Positions 13,820 through 15,060 of a DNA stretch of 15,060 bases are shown here, piece after piece. The notes under the pieces are model-generated. The model was not told the DNA's origin. It did not search any database and was given only the letters and a program-made list of their open reading frames with translations. Origin of the DNA: an uncultured Bacteroidales bacterium (GTDB lineage Bacteria > Bacteroidota > Bacteroidia > Bacteroidales > Bacteroidaceae); NCBI GenBank assembly GCA_937916465.1, contig CALFTK010000010.1, positions 1 to 15,060 on the forward strand. Reading direction: 5' to 3'. A program made the translations under genes and the position numbers. Each line of letters opens with the position of its first letter. The first letter of the stretch is position 1.

Positions 13820-14935
13820 TTATTTTAGATTGCAGAATATTAAAGAAACATTTTCTGTTTTAGTTATTAGGTCATATTCTTCTCTTTCTCTATCTGATAG
13901 CTGTTTATTGTATTTTAATTCAAACAATGCGTGTGATTTACTTACTTTACCTATAAGCATGTTACCGGTAACCCCATAAAAATGAAGTATAGATGACAAA
14001 ATGCTATGTGTTGCATTATAGCCATTGTAGCAGGACCATTTCATAGTCTGCTTTGATAAAACAAATGTACCATCCATTATGGTTACAACAATATAGTATT
14101 TTTCTGTATCGTAACAACAGACAGGAGTTAGCATTACGTAATCTGAGTAACTTGTGATTGACAGTTTTGATTTTTTATTCAAAGGAGAGTTGATGAAATC
14201 CAAAGTTTGTGAAGTAATTACTTTACTATTAATTATCTTATAAAGGTTATCATCTATCGGTCTAATGTAATAAATGGTGTCATTTTCCGGACTGGTATAT
14301 TGTTTAATTGGGGCAAAATCAAATTCTTCAGAATTAATTTCTCTCTTTGGATAGAGTTCTATGTATGTTCCGTCGTTTTTCAGTGATGCAATATTATCGG
14401 CAAAGCCATTCGGAATAGAGGATTTTACATATAGATGACCTCCATTATACGTAATACCATTTCCATAATAATACTTTTCTTTTAAAGATATGGATGATTT
14501 GTATTTTCCATCATAAGAATATATTAGTATTCTACCTTTAGAAGTATCGAATATTAATACTTCATTCTCTTTAATATTGATGTACCAATCTTTTATTCTA
14601 AGATATTCGTATGAGGCTCTTCCTTTATACCCAATATTGTATAGATAGTTTCCATCAAAATCAAAGACAGATATAATTTCTGAGCTTTCATTATCATTAG
14701 GTTCGTGTGAAATAAAAATCAGATTATCATCTGTCATTATCTTTGTAATTTTTATGTCATTTATTAGGCCCTCAATTATATCATCTTTCAGATTGACAAT
14801 GGTATAACTGCTTGTTATATCTGTCGGGAAATCTTTGTCATTAATGTATTCAACAAGTGTGGTTTGTTCTTCTGCGTGTTGACAAGAGCATAGCATCAAA
14901 ACAAATGCCAAAGCAATAGTAAAATTCTTCTCCAT
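13820..14935 (-). CDS. 6-bladed beta-propeller lipoprotein
   Basis: A 371-residue protein of the Bacteroidota 6-bladed beta-propeller (BF3164-like) type. The N-terminus is a lipoprotein signal (FTIALAFVLMLCSC) with lipobox LCSC and lipidated Cys18, so it is exported and anchored to a membrane. Blade-like units include IISVFDFDGNYLYNIG, then GRASYEYLRI at the place of the family's GxGPGEY turn, then VLIFDTSKGRILIYSYDG. Each has a D/S-G-x-Y-like turn. The C-terminal half is less regular. The function of this family is unknown. It often occurs near small NVEALA-type secreted peptides, and none is visible here. It is transcribed from a clear promoter at 14973-15004, convergent to the inositol-phosphate synthase gene. 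The fold is moderately secure; no role can be given. Confidence 0.75.
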   Translation of the reverse strand: MEKNFTIALAFVLMLCSCQHAEEQTTLVEYINDKDFPTDITSSYTIVNLKDDIIEGLINDIKITKIMTDDNLIFISHEPNDNESSEIISVFDFDGNYLYNIGYKGRASYEYLRIKDWYINIKENEVLIFDTSKGRILIYSYDGKYKSSISLKEKYYYGNGITYNGGHLYVKSSIPNGFADNIASLKNDGTYIELYPKREINSEEFDFAPIKQYTSPENDTIYYIRPIDDNLYKIINSKVITSQTLDFINSPLNKKSKLSITSYSDYVMLTPVCCYDTEKYYIVVTIMDGTFVLSKQTMKWSCYNGYNATHSILSSILHFYGVTGNMLIGKVSKSHALFELKYNKQLSDREREEYDLITKTENVSLIFCNLK

Positions 14936-14956
14936 ATTCTGTTGGTTGTTAGTATT

Positions 14957-14966
14957 CTGACGTCAG
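14957..14966. promoter_or_regulatory. 10-bp palindrome at the predicted transcription start
   Basis: CTGACGTCAG is a perfect palindrome located 7-16 bases downstream of the -7 box of the lipoprotein promoter, over the predicted start site. It could be an operator, but a chance palindrome is possible. Confidence 0.35.
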
Positions 14967-14972
14967 TTATTG

Positions 14973-15004
14973 CAAAAGTAGTATGATTTTGGCATATATC
15001 CAAC
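14973..15004 (-). promoter_or_regulatory. Bacteroidota promoter of the propeller lipoprotein gene
   Basis: On the minus strand TACTTTTGC (complement of 14972-14980) fits TAnnTTTGC exactly. GTTG (complement of 15001-15004) lies 20 bases upstream, close to the -33 TTTG. The start of transcription would be near 14965, giving a leader of about 30 bases. The remaining bases to 15060 show no gene I can support. Confidence 0.65.
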
Positions 15005-15060
15005 TGCCGCACACTATACTGGAATCCTAATTTGGTAACAGACAGTGTAGGTCGTGCTCA

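Overview
The window looks like a Bacteroidales chromosome, probably a gut Bacteroides/Phocaeicola/Prevotella relative. The reasons are an AT-rich composition, promoters of the Bacteroidota TAnnTTTG type, weak ribosome binding sites, and a gene set typical of the order: a RhuM-family protein, an S9 dipeptidyl peptidase, a FucP-type permease, a Bacteroidota-type inositol-phosphate synthase and a 6-bladed beta-propeller lipoprotein. The species cannot be fixed from the sequence alone.

Bases 1-2930 are a decayed accessory (defence-type) module on the + strand. It holds a putative phage abortive-infection protein (putAbiC) cut by the window edge, a partner protein that has lost its C-terminus, and the C-terminal remnant of an ATP-binding (divergent AAA_4/AlbA_2-type) regulator. 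The last two are fused by an apparent deletion at about 1283-1290. The remnant carries four exact 11-bp tandem repeats whose copy number sets the reading frame. A full-length rhuM gene follows. Downstream of it lie a long imperfect hairpin and a 119-bp near-exact duplicate of the middle of rhuM. Isoleucine codon use differs between this module and the metabolic genes, which suggests a separate origin.

Bases 3025-5599 hold a cation diffusion facilitator (+). A convergent terminator separates it from a two-gene minus-strand unit: a short-chain dehydrogenase followed by a secreted SASA/CE6-type carbohydrate acetylesterase. An AT-rich divergent promoter region (5600-5802) separates that unit from the next genes.

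Bases 5803-12170 hold a secreted S9B dipeptidyl peptidase and then a tight four-gene operon: aldo/keto reductase, COG3618-type amidohydrolase (ATGA overlap), zinc-dependent medium-chain dehydrogenase, and FucP-family permease. This enzyme set matches the L-galactose catabolic route described in Bacteroides vulgatus: L-galactose to L-galactonolactone to L-galactonate to D-tagaturonate. I infer that the permease imports L-galactose or L-fucose. The downstream tagaturonate enzymes are not in the window.

Bases 12247-13578 encode a myo-inositol-1-phosphate synthase with its own promoter and a strong terminator. After a short non-coding stretch with a 29-bp direct repeat comes a minus-strand 6-bladed beta-propeller lipoprotein with a clear Bacteroidota promoter.

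The most interesting points are the broken defence module with its repeat-controlled frame, the rhuM duplication with its hairpin, and the L-galactose operon beside an inositol-phosphate synthase and a carbohydrate esterase. No wholly new system can be demonstrated from the sequence.
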